A stretch of DNA of 36,784 nucleotides, from the NCBI RefSeq assembly GCF_001907295.1, contig NZ_MQVR01000015.1, forward strand, positions 1 through 36,784. The letters run 5' to 3'. The position numbers and the translations under genes were made by a program. How positions within the stretch are numbered: the stretch's first letter is position 1; every line of letters starts with the position of its first letter. This document shows, one piece after another, positions 1 to 9,495 of the stretch. The stretch comes from Bowdeniella nasicola (GTDB taxonomy: Bacteria > Actinomycetota > Actinomycetes > Actinomycetales > Actinomycetaceae). A model generated the notes under the pieces. That model was given only the letters and a program-made list of their open reading frames with translations. It ran no database searches and had not been told where the DNA came from.

Positions 1-88
1 CGACCATGACCGATACCGACACGCCCGCACTAGCAAGCTAAAACCCCAAACGAGAGGAAAACGCCGTTACACCACTACAAGGGACTTG
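1..88 (+). mobile_element. Probable right end of an insertion sequence
   Basis: Reading on the + strand, an open frame entering from the left edge ends at TAA 40-42 with a short tail reading TMTDTDTPALAS. It is followed by about 45 bases without a gene, ending in TTACACCACTACAAGGGAC (69-87). Homology of the neighbouring erm fragment stops abruptly at about 85-88, so something was inserted there. A transposase tail followed by a terminal repeat is the simplest reading; an IS256-type end is my guess from its general look and is not verified. Only one end is visible, so neither the second inverted repeat nor a target-site duplication can be checked. Confidence 0.4.
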
Positions 89-178
89 ACCGACGAGGTG
101 GATGATCCGGCGGATGACGGCGTGATCCGTGAGATAGTTCTGGCCATGCTCATAACGGCCAGCAGAATAACGTGGCAT
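38..178 (-). pseudogene. erm-type 23S rRNA adenine-N6 dimethyltransferase, 5' fragment
   Basis: From ATG 178 the reading begins MPRYSAGRYEHGQNYLTDHA, then continues VIRRIIHLVGQ. This matches the N-terminus of macrolide-resistance Erm methylases, especially Erm(X), which has the same EHGQN-LT core followed by an isoleucine-rich helix ending in LV-Q. After about residue 31 similarity stops, and the frame runs through unrelated sequence to TAG at 38, giving 46 residues instead of about 250-285. The SAM-binding motif and all catalytic parts are missing, so it cannot work. A GGAG ribosome site (188-185 on the minus strand) lies six bases before the ATG. The gene was probably cut by the adjoining insertion sequence. 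Confidence 0.65.
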
Positions 179-182
179 GTTG

Positions 183-267
183 GGCTCCGAAGCGTAGGTG
201 GGAGCCGGGCTCGCAAAGACACCGCCCGGCTTGGGTACCGAGGCGGGGAGCAGAAGAAAGGCCCGGC
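183..267 (-). promoter_or_regulatory. erm leader with mutually exclusive hairpins (attenuator-like)
   Basis: In the minus-strand transcript, GGCTCC (206-201) pairs with GGAGCC (188-183), a six-base stem that buries the GGAG ribosome site of the erm fragment. The same segment, AGCCCGGC complement at 210-203, can instead pair over eight bases with 231-224, and a second copy of GCCGGGC at 267-261 offers a third partner. The stems share bases 203-206, so they exclude each other. This is the architecture of translational attenuation known for inducible erm genes. No leader-peptide frame can be singled out because all three minus frames are open here. Confidence 0.5.
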
Positions 268-347
268 GTAGGCACCCGTTCGTGGGGCGAGAGGTGCTTT
301 TTGCCCCGAGGAGAGTCGCAGGTAGAGCCACTCACAAGCCGAGGCAA

Positions 348-384
348 TTGTGCTGCCGAACACATTGTCTGTTTAACTAGGCAC
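348..384 (+). promoter_or_regulatory. Candidate hut operon promoter (leaderless hutH)
   Basis: TAACTA at 374-379 lies five bases before the hutH ATG at 385, the position expected of a -10 box when the transcript starts at the start codon. TTGTGC at 348-353 is a weak -35 candidate with a long spacer. No good ribosome site precedes hutH, which fits a leaderless message. No hut repressor gene or clear operator is visible. Confidence 0.28.
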
Positions 385-1911
385 ATGCCACGAATCATCA
401 TCGGCGATGAGCCGCTAACGATCGATGACGTCGTCGTCATTGCGCGGCATGGCGCACTTTTAGACCTATCTGCTGCCGCATGGCAGCGAGTGCGCGAGGC
501 CCGCACCGTCGTCGACACCCTTGCCGGATCCGATACGCCGCACTATGGCGTCTCCACGGGATTCGGTGCCCTTGCGACCACCCATATTCCGCCAGATCGC
601 CGCGCGCAGCTGCAGCGTTCGCTCGTCCGCTCGCATGCCGCCGGCAGCGGCCAAGAGGTCGAAGACGAGGTTACGCGCGCCATGATGGCGATCCGCATCC
701 AGTCGCTTGCGACCGGCCACACGGGCATCCGGCCCGAGACGCTGCAGACCTATCTCGATGTCTTAAACGCCGGCATCGTCCCCGTCGTGCACGAGTATGG
801 ATCGCTCGGCTGCTCCGGTGATCTATCGCCCCTCGCGCACTGCGCGCTTGCGCTCATGGGGGAGGGCCGGGTCCGGGTCAAAGGCGCGGAGCTGAGCGCG
901 GCCGACGCACTCGCCGAGTGCGGCATCGCTGCCGTGGAGCTGACCGAGAAGGAGGGCCTCGCGCTCATCAATGGCACCGATGGCATGCTCGCCATGGCGT
1001 GCCTTGCGATCGCTGACCTCCACGTCTTGCTCGACACCGCGGACCTCGCGACCGCGATGAGTGTTGACGCGCTGCTCGGCACCGATGCGGCATTCGCCCC
1101 CGAGCTCATAGCGCTGCGCCCCCAGGTGGGGCAGCAAAAGTCCGCGGCGCAGATCACCGAGTTCATGGCCGATAGCGAGATTCGCGCCTCGCACAAGGAC
1201 GTCGACGACGGGATCGTTCAAGACGCCTATTCGCTGCGATGCGCTCCCCAGGTGACGGGTGCCGTGCGTGACACGCTCGACTTCGCTACCACGATCGCGA
1301 CGCGGGAGTTGTCGGCCGCGATCGATAACCCGGTGATTTACGACGGGCAGATCGCCTCCAACGGCAACTTCCACGGCGCGCCCGTCGGATACATCCTCGA
1401 CTTCCTTGCTATCGCGTGCGCCGATCTGGCCTCGATCTGCGAACGGCGAACCGACCGCCTGCTCGATACCAAGCGCAGTCACGGCCTGGCACCCTTCCTC
1501 GCGCACGAGGTCGGGGTCGATTCCGGGATGATGATCGCCCAGTACACCTCGGCGGGTATCGTCTCCGAACTCAAGCGCCTGGCCGCGCCCGCCTCTGTCG
1601 ATTCGATTCCTTCCTCGGCGATGCAAGAAGACCACGTCTCGATGGGCTGGGCCGCCGGACGCAAGCTGCGTCGGGTGATCGATGGCCTCACGCGCGTCAT
1701 TGGGATCGAGATCCTGTGCGCTGCCCGCGGCCTGCAGCTGCGGGCGCCGCTTGCCCCCTCACCCTCGGCCAGCCGCGTCATTGACGCCCTTGCGGCCGCC
1801 GGTGTGGCGGGACCTGGGCCCGACCGATTCCTTTCTCACGACATTGATATCGCCGTCACCCTCGTGGCGAGCGGAGCCGCACTCGCGGCCGGACGCAAGG
1901 AGAATATATGA
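385..1911 (+). CDS. hutH: Histidine ammonia-lyase
   Basis: Converts L-histidine to trans-urocanate and ammonia, the first step of histidine breakdown in the cytoplasm. The product is 508 residues, the normal length. The electrophilic MIO cofactor forms from the tripeptide in [11 protein letters not shown], here Cys143-Ser144-Gly145; the Cys-Ser-Gly form instead of Ala-Ser-Gly is, as far as I recall, usual in actinobacteria. Other family signatures visible are HYGVSTGFG near residue 53, ALINGT, and the [12 protein letters not shown] stretch. The frame is open upstream to 172, but ATG 385 gives the conserved start and the upstream part overlaps the erm leader. The stop overlaps the hutU start by four bases (ATGA), so translation is coupled. 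Confidence 0.95.
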   Translation: MPRIIIGDEPLTIDDVVVIARHGALLDLSAAAWQRVREARTVVDTLAGSDTPHYGVSTGFGALATTHIPPDRRAQLQRSLVRSHAAGSGQEVEDEVTRAMMAIRIQSLATGHTGIRPETLQTYLDVLNAGIVPVVHEYGSLGCSGDLSPLAHCALALMGEGRVRVKGAELSAADALAECGIAAVELTEKEGLALINGTDGMLAMACLAIADLHVLLDTADLATAMSVDALLGTDAAFAPELIALRPQVGQQKSAAQITEFMADSEIRASHKDVDDGIVQDAYSLRCAPQVTGAVRDTLDFATTIATRELSAAIDNPVIYDGQIASNGNFHGAPVGYILDFLAIACADLASICERRTDRLLDTKRSHGLAPFLAHEVGVDSGMMIAQYTSAGIVSELKRLAAPASVDSIPSSAMQEDHVSMGWAAGRKLRRVIDGLTRVIGIEILCAARGLQLRAPLAPSPSASRVIDALAAAGVAGPGPDRFLSHDIDIAVTLVASGAALAAGRKENI

Positions 1912-3575
1912 GCTCGCCCCGCCCCGTCGCCGCCCCGCGCGGCACCGATTTGACCGCCCGCTCCTGGAGCACCGAAGCGCCGCTGCGGATGCTCATGAAC
2001 AACCTCGATCCCGAGGTCGCCGAGCGGCCCGATGACCTCGTCGTCTATGGCGGCACCGGCCGGGCTGCACGCAGTTGGCAGGCCTTTGACGCGATGGTGG
2101 CGACGCTGCGCGATCTGCGCGAAGACGAGACGATGCTCGTCCAGTCGGGAAAGCCCGTCGGCGTATTGCAGACGCACGAATGGGCGCCGCGCGTGCTCAT
2201 CGCGAACTCCAACCTCGTCGGCGACTGGGCGACGTGGCCCGAGTTCCGCAAGCTCGAGGCCATGGGCCTGACGATGTACGGCCAGATGACGGCCGGCTCG
2301 TGGATCTACATCGGCACGCAGGGCATCGTGCAGGGCACGTTCGAAACCTTCGCCGCGATCGCCGATAAGCGCTTCGGCGGGTCGCTCACCGGCACGCTGA
2401 CCCTCACCGCGGGCTGCGGCGGCATGGGCGGCGCGCAGCCGCTGGCCGTCACGCTCAACGGCGGCGTCTGCCTCATCGTCGACGTCGACCCGCACCGCCT
2501 GCACCGCCGCGTGGAGCACCGCTACCTTGATGAGGTCGCAGATAACCTCGACGATGCGATCGCCCGAGTCGAGGCCGCCAAGGCCGACTCACGCGCGCTG
2601 TCGGTCGGTCTGGTCGGCAATGCCGCGGACGTGCTGCCCGAGATCCTCGCGCGCGGCATCGAGGTCGATATCGTCACCGACCAGACCTCCGCCCATGATC
2701 CACTGAGCTACCTGCCGAGCGGGATTGCGCTTGCGGATTGGGCGATCGAGGCGGAACGCGACCCGGTGGGCTTCACTGCGCGCGCCCGCGAGTCGATGGC
2801 CCGCCACGTCGAAGCGATGGTCGGCTTCCTCGATGCAGGGGCCGAAGTCTTCGACTATGGCAACTCCATCCGCGACGAGGCCCGCCAGGGCGGATATGCG
2901 CGCGCATTCGACTTCCCGGGCTTCGTACCGGCCTATATCCGGCCGCTGTTTTGTGAAGGCAAGGGCCCCTTCCGCTGGGCGGCGCTGTCGGGCGATCCGG
3001 GTGATATCGCTGCGACCGACGAGGCCGTCTTGAAGCTGTTCCCCGACAACGAGCGGCTGCACACGTGGATCCGCGGCGCGCAAAAGGAGATCGCCTTCCA
3101 GGGCCTGCCGGCACGCATCTGCTGGCTCGGCCATGGCGAGCGCGACAAGGCTGGCGAGGTCTTCAACGATCTCGTCGCCAACGGCACGCTGAAAGCGCCG
3201 ATCGTCATCGGGCGCGACCATCTCGACACCGGCTCGGTCGCCTCGCCTTACCGTGAGACCGAAGCGATGAAGGACGGATCCGACGCGATCGCCGACTGGC
3301 CGCTGCTCAACGCCCTGACCGCGGCTTCGTCCGGCGCGACCTGGGTGTCGCTGCATCACGGCGGCGGCGTCGGCATGGGCCGGTCCATCCACGCGGGCCA
3401 GGTTTGCGTCGCCGATGGCACCCCGCTCGCGGGGGAGAAGCTCGCTCGTGTGCTCACCAACGATCCCGCGATGGGCGTGCTGCGCCACGCCGATGCGGGC
3501 TATGACCGGGCGCGGCAGGTCGCCGACGAGCAGGGCCTGCGCATCCCGATGGATGGCCGCCATGGCACTCGCTGA
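1908..3575 (+). CDS. hutU: Urocanate hydratase (urocanase)
   Basis: Hydrates urocanate to 4-imidazolone-5-propionate using tightly bound NAD+ as an electrophile. It has 555 residues, normal for the family. The N-terminal landmark [11 protein letters not shown], the glycine-rich NAD loop [11 protein letters not shown] and the urocanase signature [14 protein letters not shown] are all present; Cys405 in this signature corresponds to the active-site cysteine (Cys410 in Pseudomonas putida). [15 protein letters not shown] stretch near the C-terminus is also typical. AAGGAG at 1898-1903 precedes the ATG. Its 3' end overlaps the next gene by 14 bases. Confidence 0.96.
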   Translation: MSSPRPVAAPRGTDLTARSWSTEAPLRMLMNNLDPEVAERPDDLVVYGGTGRAARSWQAFDAMVATLRDLREDETMLVQSGKPVGVLQTHEWAPRVLIANSNLVGDWATWPEFRKLEAMGLTMYGQMTAGSWIYIGTQGIVQGTFETFAAIADKRFGGSLTGTLTLTAGCGGMGGAQPLAVTLNGGVCLIVDVDPHRLHRRVEHRYLDEVADNLDDAIARVEAAKADSRALSVGLVGNAADVLPEILARGIEVDIVTDQTSAHDPLSYLPSGIALADWAIEAERDPVGFTARARESMARHVEAMVGFLDAGAEVFDYGNSIRDEARQGGYARAFDFPGFVPAYIRPLFCEGKGPFRWAALSGDPGDIAATDEAVLKLFPDNERLHTWIRGAQKEIAFQGLPARICWLGHGERDKAGEVFNDLVANGTLKAPIVIGRDHLDTGSVASPYRETEAMKDGSDAIADWPLLNALTAASSGATWVSLHHGGGVGMGRSIHAGQVCVADGTPLAGEKLARVLTNDPAMGVLRHADAGYDRARQVADEQGLRIPMDGRHGTR

Positions 3576-4749
3576 CCGCCTCGCCGCGCTGTTTGCCGAA
3601 ATCGACGAGATCGGCAAAACGCCCGACGGCGGCTACCGGCGCTTCGCGTTCAGCGACGAAGATGCCGCGCTGCGGGCCTTCTTCCGCACTCAGGTTGAAG
3701 CGCGAGGCATGACCTATGAGGAAGACGCCGCGGGCAACCAGTGGGGCTGGTACGGCGAGGGCCGCGCCGACGCCGTTGTCACCGGTTCCCACCTCGACTC
3801 GGTACCCGATGGGGGAGCGTTCGACGGCCCGCTCGGCGTGCTGTCCGCGCTGCTGGCGATCGACGAATTGAAAGAGCGCGGTATCACGCCCCGTCGCCCG
3901 ATTGCGGTCGTGAACTTCACCGAGGAGGAAGGCGGACGCTTCCCGCTTGCCTGCCGCGGGTCGCGCCTGCTCACCGGAGTCGTCGGTGCCGACGACCTCG
4001 ATCAGCTCACCGACTCCGACGGCATCACCTTTGCCGAGGCTCGCGGCGCGGCGACGTTCGCGCCCGATCCGCAGGCGCTCGAGCGCATCGGCCACTACGT
4101 CGAGCTGCACGTCGAACAGGGCCGCAATCTCGCGACGATGTCTGACGCGCCGCTCGCCGTCGCCGACGCGATCTGGCCGCACGGCCGCTGGCGCATCACG
4201 ATCGATGGCGTCGCCGACCACGCGGGCACTACGCGACTGGTCGACCGTGATGACGCCCTACTGAAAGCAGCGCATCTCATCATCGCGATCCGGGAGGCCG
4301 CCGAAGCCACGGGCACGCTCGCGACCGTCGGCAAACTCGATGTGGAACCCGGCGCGATCAACGCGATCCCCTCGCGCGTCACGCTCTTCCTCGACGCCCG
4401 CGCGCCCGAGGTCTGCGACCTCGACGCCGTTATCGGCAAAATCTCGAGCGCCGTCGATGAGCGCGGCGCGGCCATGGAACGCATTTCGCTGACCCCCGCG
4501 ACGCATTTCGATACCGACCTCGTCGCCGACATTGCGGAACGGTTCTCGCTGCCCGTCCTCGGCACGGGGGCGGGCCACGACGCCGGTATCATCGCCGATG
4601 CGGGCGTACCCGCGACGATGCTGTTCGTGCGCAACCCCACCGGCACGTCGCATTCGCCGCACGAATCGGCCGAACTGACCGACTGCGCGCACGGCATCGA
4701 GGTCCTCACCGACGTCCTGGCCTACCTCGCCACGGAAGAGGGGCGATGA
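3562..4749 (+). CDS. M20-family amidohydrolase (AllC/HyuC type), probable N-formylglutamate step
   Basis: A 395-residue zinc-dependent amidase of the allantoate amidohydrolase/N-carbamoyl-amino-acid hydrolase branch. Metal-site motifs are [36 protein letters not shown] and VELHVEQG, followed by HAGTTR of the dimerisation domain and a C-terminal GAGHDAG histidine. The family also includes allantoate and carbamoyl-amino-acid enzymes, and automatic annotation would say allantoate amidohydrolase. Its place between hutU and hutF, with no hutG in the operon, suggests it removes the formyl group of N-formylglutamate (inference). ATG 3553 is an alternative start three codons earlier. Its stop overlaps hutF by ATGA. 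Confidence 0.88.
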   Translation: MALADRLAALFAEIDEIGKTPDGGYRRFAFSDEDAALRAFFRTQVEARGMTYEEDAAGNQWGWYGEGRADAVVTGSHLDSVPDGGAFDGPLGVLSALLAIDELKERGITPRRPIAVVNFTEEEGGRFPLACRGSRLLTGVVGADDLDQLTDSDGITFAEARGAATFAPDPQALERIGHYVELHVEQGRNLATMSDAPLAVADAIWPHGRWRITIDGVADHAGTTRLVDRDDALLKAAHLIIAIREAAEATGTLATVGKLDVEPGAINAIPSRVTLFLDARAPEVCDLDAVIGKISSAVDERGAAMERISLTPATHFDTDLVADIAERFSLPVLGTGAGHDAGIIADAGVPATMLFVRNPTGTSHSPHESAELTDCAHGIEVLTDVLAYLATEEGR

Positions 4750-6068
4750 CGAGCTACTTCGCGAGCCACGCCCTCATCGACGGGAACGTCCAGCGCGACG
4801 TCCGCCTGAAGGCCGTGGACGGCCACTGGGCCGAGATCACGGCGAGCGTCACGAAAACCGCGGACGATATCGAGCTGCCGGGTATAGCGCTTCCGGGCAT
4901 GCTCAACGCCCACTCGCATGCCTTCCATCGCGCGCTGCGCGGGCGCACGCACGGCGATGGCGGCACCTTCTGGACATGGCGGACTCGGATGTATGAGGCG
5001 GCCTCGCGGCTCGACCCAGATCGCTATTTCGCGCTCGCGCGCGCGACCTACGCCGAAATGGTCGCCGCCGGGTACACGTCCGTCGCCGAGTTCCACTACG
5101 TCCACCATGCGCCTGGCGGCAGTTCCTATGACGACCCGAACGCGATGGGCAAGGCGCTCATTGCGGCCGCGCGCGAGGCCGGGATCGCGCTGACGCTCCT
5201 CGACGTGTGCTATCTGCACGGCGGCCTGGACGCCACGGGCTACACCGAGCTCGACCCGTTGCAGCAGCGCTTCAGTGACGGCGACATGGACTCCTTCCTC
5301 GCCCGGCATGACCGGCTCGTGAGCGAGACTGGCGGCGAGGCCACCATCGGGTTAGCGGCGCATTCTGTGCGCGCGCTCACCCCCGACGAGTTGCGGCGCC
5401 TTGCCACGGCGGCAGGCGGCGGGATCCTGCACGTGCACGCGAGCGAACAGCTCGCTGAGGTCGAGATGTGCCAGGCGGTGCACGGCATGAGCCCGATCGC
5501 GCTGCTCGCCGAGACCGGAATGCTGCACGCGAATGCTTCGGTCGTTCACGGCACGCACCTGTCCGAGACCGATATTCGCCTGCTCGCCGAAGCCGGCGCG
5601 ACGGTTGCGTTCTGTCCGACAACCGAACGCGATCTCGCCGACGGCATCGGTCCGGCGAGAGCGCTTATCGACGCGGGCGCGCACCTCGCGATCGGATCCG
5701 ATCAGCACGCCATCATCGATCCGTTCGCCGAGCTCCAAGCGCTCGAGGGCCACGAACGGCTCACCAGCCACAATCGCGGGAACTTCCCACCCGGACAGCT
5801 CCTGCAGATCGCCACCAACCCGGTCCCGGTCGGCTACGAGCACGCAGGGCTTTGCGTTGGCGCGCCTGCCGACGTCGTGGCCATCGACGCGCATTCGACC
5901 CGCACCGCCGGCAGCGAGCCCACCGGCATCGTCATGACCGCGAGCGCCGCAGACGTCACCGACGTCGTGGTCGCCGGCGAGCGTATCGTCGCGGCGGACC
6001 AACACCGAGTAAGGGATGTGGGAGCAGCCCTTTCAGCCGCGATGGAGGAGATATGGCCAGCACACTGA
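4746..6068 (+). CDS. hutF: Formimidoylglutamate deiminase
   Basis: Amidohydrolase-superfamily enzyme that converts N-formimino-L-glutamate to N-formyl-L-glutamate and ammonia, defining the five-step branch of histidine breakdown. It has 440 residues, close to family length. The metal motif [13 protein letters not shown] places His56 and His58 in the first strand of the barrel. Further markers are [28 protein letters not shown] and IGSDQHA with the metal-binding aspartate. It overlaps its neighbours: ATGA with the M20 gene upstream, and 16 bases with hutI downstream. Confidence 0.93.
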   Translation: MTSYFASHALIDGNVQRDVRLKAVDGHWAEITASVTKTADDIELPGIALPGMLNAHSHAFHRALRGRTHGDGGTFWTWRTRMYEAASRLDPDRYFALARATYAEMVAAGYTSVAEFHYVHHAPGGSSYDDPNAMGKALIAAAREAGIALTLLDVCYLHGGLDATGYTELDPLQQRFSDGDMDSFLARHDRLVSETGGEATIGLAAHSVRALTPDELRRLATAAGGGILHVHASEQLAEVEMCQAVHGMSPIALLAETGMLHANASVVHGTHLSETDIRLLAEAGATVAFCPTTERDLADGIGPARALIDAGAHLAIGSDQHAIIDPFAELQALEGHERLTSHNRGNFPPGQLLQIATNPVPVGYEHAGLCVGAPADVVAIDAHSTRTAGSEPTGIVMTASAADVTDVVVAGERIVAADQHRVRDVGAALSAAMEEIWPAH

Positions 6069-7210
6069 TCACCAGCATGAGCCAGCTCGTCACGTGCGAT
6101 GGTACGGATGACGATGGTCTTGGTATCCGCCCCGATGCGGCGCTCATCGTCGAAGACGAACGCATCGCGTGGATCGGCGCGCGTAGCGCCGCGCCCGCGG
6201 CCGATACCCAGGTCGACGTCGACGGGCGCTGCGTGTTGCCCGCGTTCGTCGACTCCCACACGCACCTGATCTTCGCGGGTGACCGTTCCGCCGAATTCAC
6301 CGCCCGTATGTCGGGCCAGGCCTATGACGGCGGCGGCATCGACGTCACGGTCGCCGCAACGCGCGAGGCGAGCGACGACGAGCTGCGCGAGCTGCTTCAG
6401 CTCCGGCTGACGCGGGCACGTGTCCAGGGCAGCGCGACGATCGAGATCAAATCGGGCTACGGCCTCGATATCGACACCGAGGCACGGATGTTGCGCCTGG
6501 CGCGCGAGGTCACCGACGAGACAACGTTCCTCGGCGCCCACGTCGTACCCGCCAATACCGACCGACGCGACTACCTCGATGAGGTCACCGGGCCGATGCT
6601 AGCCGCGTGCGCCCCGCACGCCCGCTGGGTCGACGTGTTTTGCGAACCGAACTCGCCGCACGCCTTCACCGAGGACGAATCCCGCGAGGTCCTGCAAGCG
6701 GGGCGCGCCGCGGGGCTGGACCTGCGCGTGCACGGCAACCAGCTCGGGTACGGGCCCGGTGTCCAGCTGGCGTGCGAGCTGGGCGCCGCGAGCGTCGACC
6801 ACTGCACCTACCTGTCGCAACGCGATATTGACGCGCTCGCTGACTGCAAGGACCAGACGACAGCAACATTCCTGCCTGGCGTAGAGTTCTCAACGCACGA
6901 ACCCTATCCGGATGCGCGTCGTCTCATCGACGCCGGCGCGAGCGTGGCTCTCGCCTCCGACTGCAATCCGGGCACCTGTTACTCCTCCGCGATGCCGTTC
7001 ATGATTCAGCTGGCTGTCCGCGAATTGAAGATGACGATCGCCGAGGCCGTCCTCGCCGCTACCGTAGGGGGAGCGCGCGCCCTGCGCCGAGACGACATCG
7101 GTCGAATCGCCGTGGGTAGGCGCGCTCATGTGGCAGTGCTCGACGCGCCCAGCATCGAGCATCTGGCCTACCAAATCGGGATGCCGCTGGTATCCGGGTT
7201 GACCCCCTAA
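6053..7210 (+). CDS. hutI: Imidazolonepropionase
   Basis: Hydrolyses 4-imidazolone-5-propionate to N-formimino-L-glutamate. The product is 385 residues and belongs to the amidohydrolase superfamily; the zinc motif [13 protein letters not shown], the substrate region [28 protein letters not shown], and the ASDCNPGT strand with its metal aspartate are present. ATG 6053 was chosen because GGAGGAG stands just upstream (6044-6050) and homology begins there; the frame is open far upstream inside hutF but that extension is not protein-like. In pathway order HutI acts before HutF although its gene follows it. Confidence 0.94.
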   Translation: MASTLITSMSQLVTCDGTDDDGLGIRPDAALIVEDERIAWIGARSAAPAADTQVDVDGRCVLPAFVDSHTHLIFAGDRSAEFTARMSGQAYDGGGIDVTVAATREASDDELRELLQLRLTRARVQGSATIEIKSGYGLDIDTEARMLRLAREVTDETTFLGAHVVPANTDRRDYLDEVTGPMLAACAPHARWVDVFCEPNSPHAFTEDESREVLQAGRAAGLDLRVHGNQLGYGPGVQLACELGAASVDHCTYLSQRDIDALADCKDQTTATFLPGVEFSTHEPYPDARRLIDAGASVALASDCNPGTCYSSAMPFMIQLAVRELKMTIAEAVLAATVGGARALRRDDIGRIAVGRRAHVAVLDAPSIEHLAYQIGMPLVSGLTP

Positions 7211-7221
7211 AGGAGTGAAAC

Positions 7222-8448
7222 ATGGCAAAAGAGTTTCGTATCGGCCTGCTGCCGCGCATCGGCATTGCGATCGTCGCGGGTATCCTCATTGGGCTTTTCG
7301 CCCCCGACTGGCTCACGCGGATCTTTGTCACCTTTAACGTTGTTTTCGGCCAGTTCTTGAGCTTCGCGATCCCGCTCATCATCGTCGGCCTCATTACGCC
7401 GGCCATCGCCTCGCTCGGGCGCGGCGCCGGCAAGTGGCTCGGAATCACCGCCGGCATCGCGTACCTATCGACGCTGCTGGCGGGCCTGCTCGCCCTCGTC
7501 GTCGGAGTGCTCGTCTACCCCTATATCCTTTCGGTCGGCAATATCGAGGACCAGGGCAATCCGGAAGACGCCCTGCTCGCCCCCTTCTTCAAGCTCGAGA
7601 TGCCGCCCGTCTTTTCCGTCATGACGGCGCTCGTGCTGGCGTTCGTGCTCGGCGTCGGCCTCACCATCACCAAGGGGCGGGCGCTGTATGACGCGACGGT
7701 CGAATTCCGCGAGATCATCAACAAGGTCATCTCGACGATCATCATCCCGCTGCTGCCGATCTACATCTTCGGCATCATCCTCAACATGACCGTCGCGGGC
7801 GAGGTCTTTCGCGTCATTGGCACGTTCCTGTCGATCATCGTCCTCGTCTTCGCGCTCACCCTCGTCGTGCTGCTGGTCCAGTACACAATCGCGGGCGTCA
7901 TGAATAAGAAGAACCCGCTGGTGATGCTGAAGACGATGCTGCCCGCCTATGTCACGGCGCTCGGAACGTCCTCATCTGCCGCGACGATCCCGGTGACGCT
8001 GCGCCAGGCCATGAAGATGGGCGTCAGCGAGCCCGTCGCATACTTCGTCGTGCCGCTGTGCGCGACCGTGCACCTGGCCGGCTCGACGCTGAAGATCACG
8101 AGCTTCGCCCTCGCAATCATGTACATTTCGGGCATCGAAATCAACATCGGATTGATGATCGGCTTCGTCTTCATGCTCGGCATCACGATGGTCGCGGCCC
8201 CCGGCGTGCCCGGCGGCGCAATCGTCGCGGCCTCCGGTCTGCTCACCTCGATGCTGGGCTTCACCGAACCGCAGGTTGGCCTCATGATCGCGACCTATAT
8301 CGCGATCGATAGCTTCGGCACCGCGACCAACGTGACGGGCGACGGCGCGCTCGCCGCGATCGTCGACAAGCTGAGCGCAGGCCGCTTCGGCAGCCCGCGC
8401 CCGGTCGTCATCGATCGCGTCTCGACCGACGGCGAAGCCGAAGCCTAG
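7222..8448 (+). CDS. DAACS-family (Glt/DctA-type) cation symporter of the hut operon
   Basis: A 408-residue inner-membrane carrier with the hydrophobic pattern of the dicarboxylate/amino acid:cation symporters (TC 2.A.23). HP1 carries the serine-rich motif LGTSSSAATIPVTLR (Thr249-Ser252). TM7 reads ATVHLAGSTL (His284-Thr289) where the Glt family has NMDGT, and TM8 reads DSFGTATNVTGD (Asp363-Asp374), with Gly366 at the position of Arg397 of archaeal GltPh, the residue that holds the acidic side chain. It therefore probably does not carry aspartate or dicarboxylates; histidine or urocanate uptake is my inference from the operon. AAAGGAG at 7209-7215 is a strong ribosome site 11 bases after hutI. 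The stop shares CTAG with the convergent gene. Confidence 0.88.
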   Translation: MAKEFRIGLLPRIGIAIVAGILIGLFAPDWLTRIFVTFNVVFGQFLSFAIPLIIVGLITPAIASLGRGAGKWLGITAGIAYLSTLLAGLLALVVGVLVYPYILSVGNIEDQGNPEDALLAPFFKLEMPPVFSVMTALVLAFVLGVGLTITKGRALYDATVEFREIINKVISTIIIPLLPIYIFGIILNMTVAGEVFRVIGTFLSIIVLVFALTLVVLLVQYTIAGVMNKKNPLVMLKTMLPAYVTALGTSSSAATIPVTLRQAMKMGVSEPVAYFVVPLCATVHLAGSTLKITSFALAIMYISGIEINIGLMIGFVFMLGITMVAAPGVPGGAIVAASGLLTSMLGFTEPQVGLMIATYIAIDSFGTATNVTGDGALAAIVDKLSAGRFGSPRPVVIDRVSTDGEAEA

Positions 8449-9425
8449 ACAAGCGCGCGCAGCGCGAAGCTCGCGAGCCAGTGGGTCGAGGCGTAGTTAT
8501 CGCCCGTGACCTCATCCAGGCTCGCCGCATACAGGTCATCGGCATAAGTGAGGAGTTCGTCCCTGCCGGTTGCGGCGGCGATCCGCCGCAGCTGGCCGGA
8601 GCGCGAGAGGTTCAAGCCGTGCCAGTGCACCTGGTGCGCATCGCGCGAGCCCCGCGTGTTCGCGGGCACCACGATCGGACTGTCCTGATCTAGGGACGGT
8701 AAGAATCGTTCGACGAAGGCGGCGAACTCGTCGGCTGGCAGCACGACCGCCATGAGTTCGGCGATGGTGAGGCCAGGGGAGAGGAAGTCGTGGCCGCTGC
8801 GCTCGAGTGCCGCCGACCAGTCGCTGATCGGCGCGTACCATTCGCGCGCACGCCGCGCGATGGTCTGCGTGAGCTCGGCGAACTGGCCAGCAAGAGGATC
8901 AGACTCGAAAAGCTGCGCGGCCGCATCGGACATGAGGACACCCGCGAACGCCGTATTGGAATGGACGCCATGTGTGACGGGCTCGATGAGTTCGGTGAAG
9001 TACCCAGTCGCCGATACGACGAGTTTCGCGGCAAGCGGACGCAGAATCTCGCGAAGCTCGTCGTCGACCTCGGAGTACAGCAGGAGGAACCACGCCCACC
9101 CGTAGGGCCGCTCGTAGGAGGGGTTGTCGGCGAAATAGCGGCATTCAGCCGCAATGGACTCCGGTGTCACGTTGCCACGCAACGCCGCCAGCGCCTGCTT
9201 CGCGCTCGGGTCATCGGCGGGGAGTAAGAGTGCCAGGCGTGCGACCGCCCACGAGGAATTCACCGAGGAATGCCAGTCATAACAGTTCCCGAACGCGGGG
9301 TGCGCTACGAACGGGTCGTGGCCGGCAAGATCCCGATGAAAATGCGGATCGTGATAGGGCACCCGGATTGTGAGGTTGGCCGCGAGGGTCTTAGCAAAGC
9401 CCGTGAGCTGTGGGATAGTCAGCAT
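8445..9425 (-). CDS. DUF2891 family protein
   Basis: A 326-residue soluble protein matching the DUF2891 family, whose biochemical role I do not know. It has no signal peptide or membrane segment. Recognisable stretches are HPAFGNCYDWHSSVN, PYGWAW, GVHSNTAFA, HDFLSPGL and a C-terminal STHWLASFALRALV, rich in His, Trp and Asp as in a carbohydrate- or nucleotide-processing alpha-barrel (inference). Convergent with the hut-operon symporter; their stop codons lie on the two strands of the same CTAG at 8445-8448. The divergent neighbour is a cation/proton antiporter with a 70-base gap. Confidence 0.82.
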   Translation of the reverse strand: MLTIPQLTGFAKTLAANLTIRVPYHDPHFHRDLAGHDPFVAHPAFGNCYDWHSSVNSSWAVARLALLLPADDPSAKQALAALRGNVTPESIAAECRYFADNPSYERPYGWAWFLLLYSEVDDELREILRPLAAKLVVSATGYFTELIEPVTHGVHSNTAFAGVLMSDAAAQLFESDPLAGQFAELTQTIARRAREWYAPISDWSAALERSGHDFLSPGLTIAELMAVVLPADEFAAFVERFLPSLDQDSPIVVPANTRGSRDAHQVHWHGLNLSRSGQLRRIAAATGRDELLTYADDLYAASLDEVTGDNYASTHWLASFALRALV

Positions 9426-9433
9426 GCCTTAAG

Positions 9434-9461
9434 TATGACGGACTCGAAACTTTGCTAGTCT
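9434..9461 (+). promoter_or_regulatory. Candidate promoter of the antiporter gene
   Basis: In the 70-base divergent gap, TATGAC (9434-9439) and TAGTCT (9456-9461) are 16 bases apart, the latter preceded by an extended -10 TTTGC. The match is moderate. The ribosome site GGAGGT (9486-9491) follows. Confidence 0.22.
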
Positions 9462-9495
9462 GCCCGGGACCATTGGCATCTTCCTGGAGGTCACT

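Noticed and set aside
172-384. Upstream extension of hutH from 172
   Set aside because: It overlaps the structured erm leader, shows no HutH-like sequence, and homology starts at ATG 385.
1-384. Structured RNA gene (tmRNA, RNase P RNA) in the left gap
   Set aside because: The hairpins are GC-rich but lack conserved cores of these RNAs; the erm leader explains them better.
811-819. Cys-Ser-Gly instead of Ala-Ser-Gly in the HutH MIO triad
   Set aside because: Looks odd but I recall it as the usual form in actinobacterial histidine ammonia-lyases.
5468-6052. Long open frame running into hutI from inside hutF
   Set aside because: Its translation is arginine-rich shadow of hutF; hutI has its own ribosome site and conserved start at 6053.
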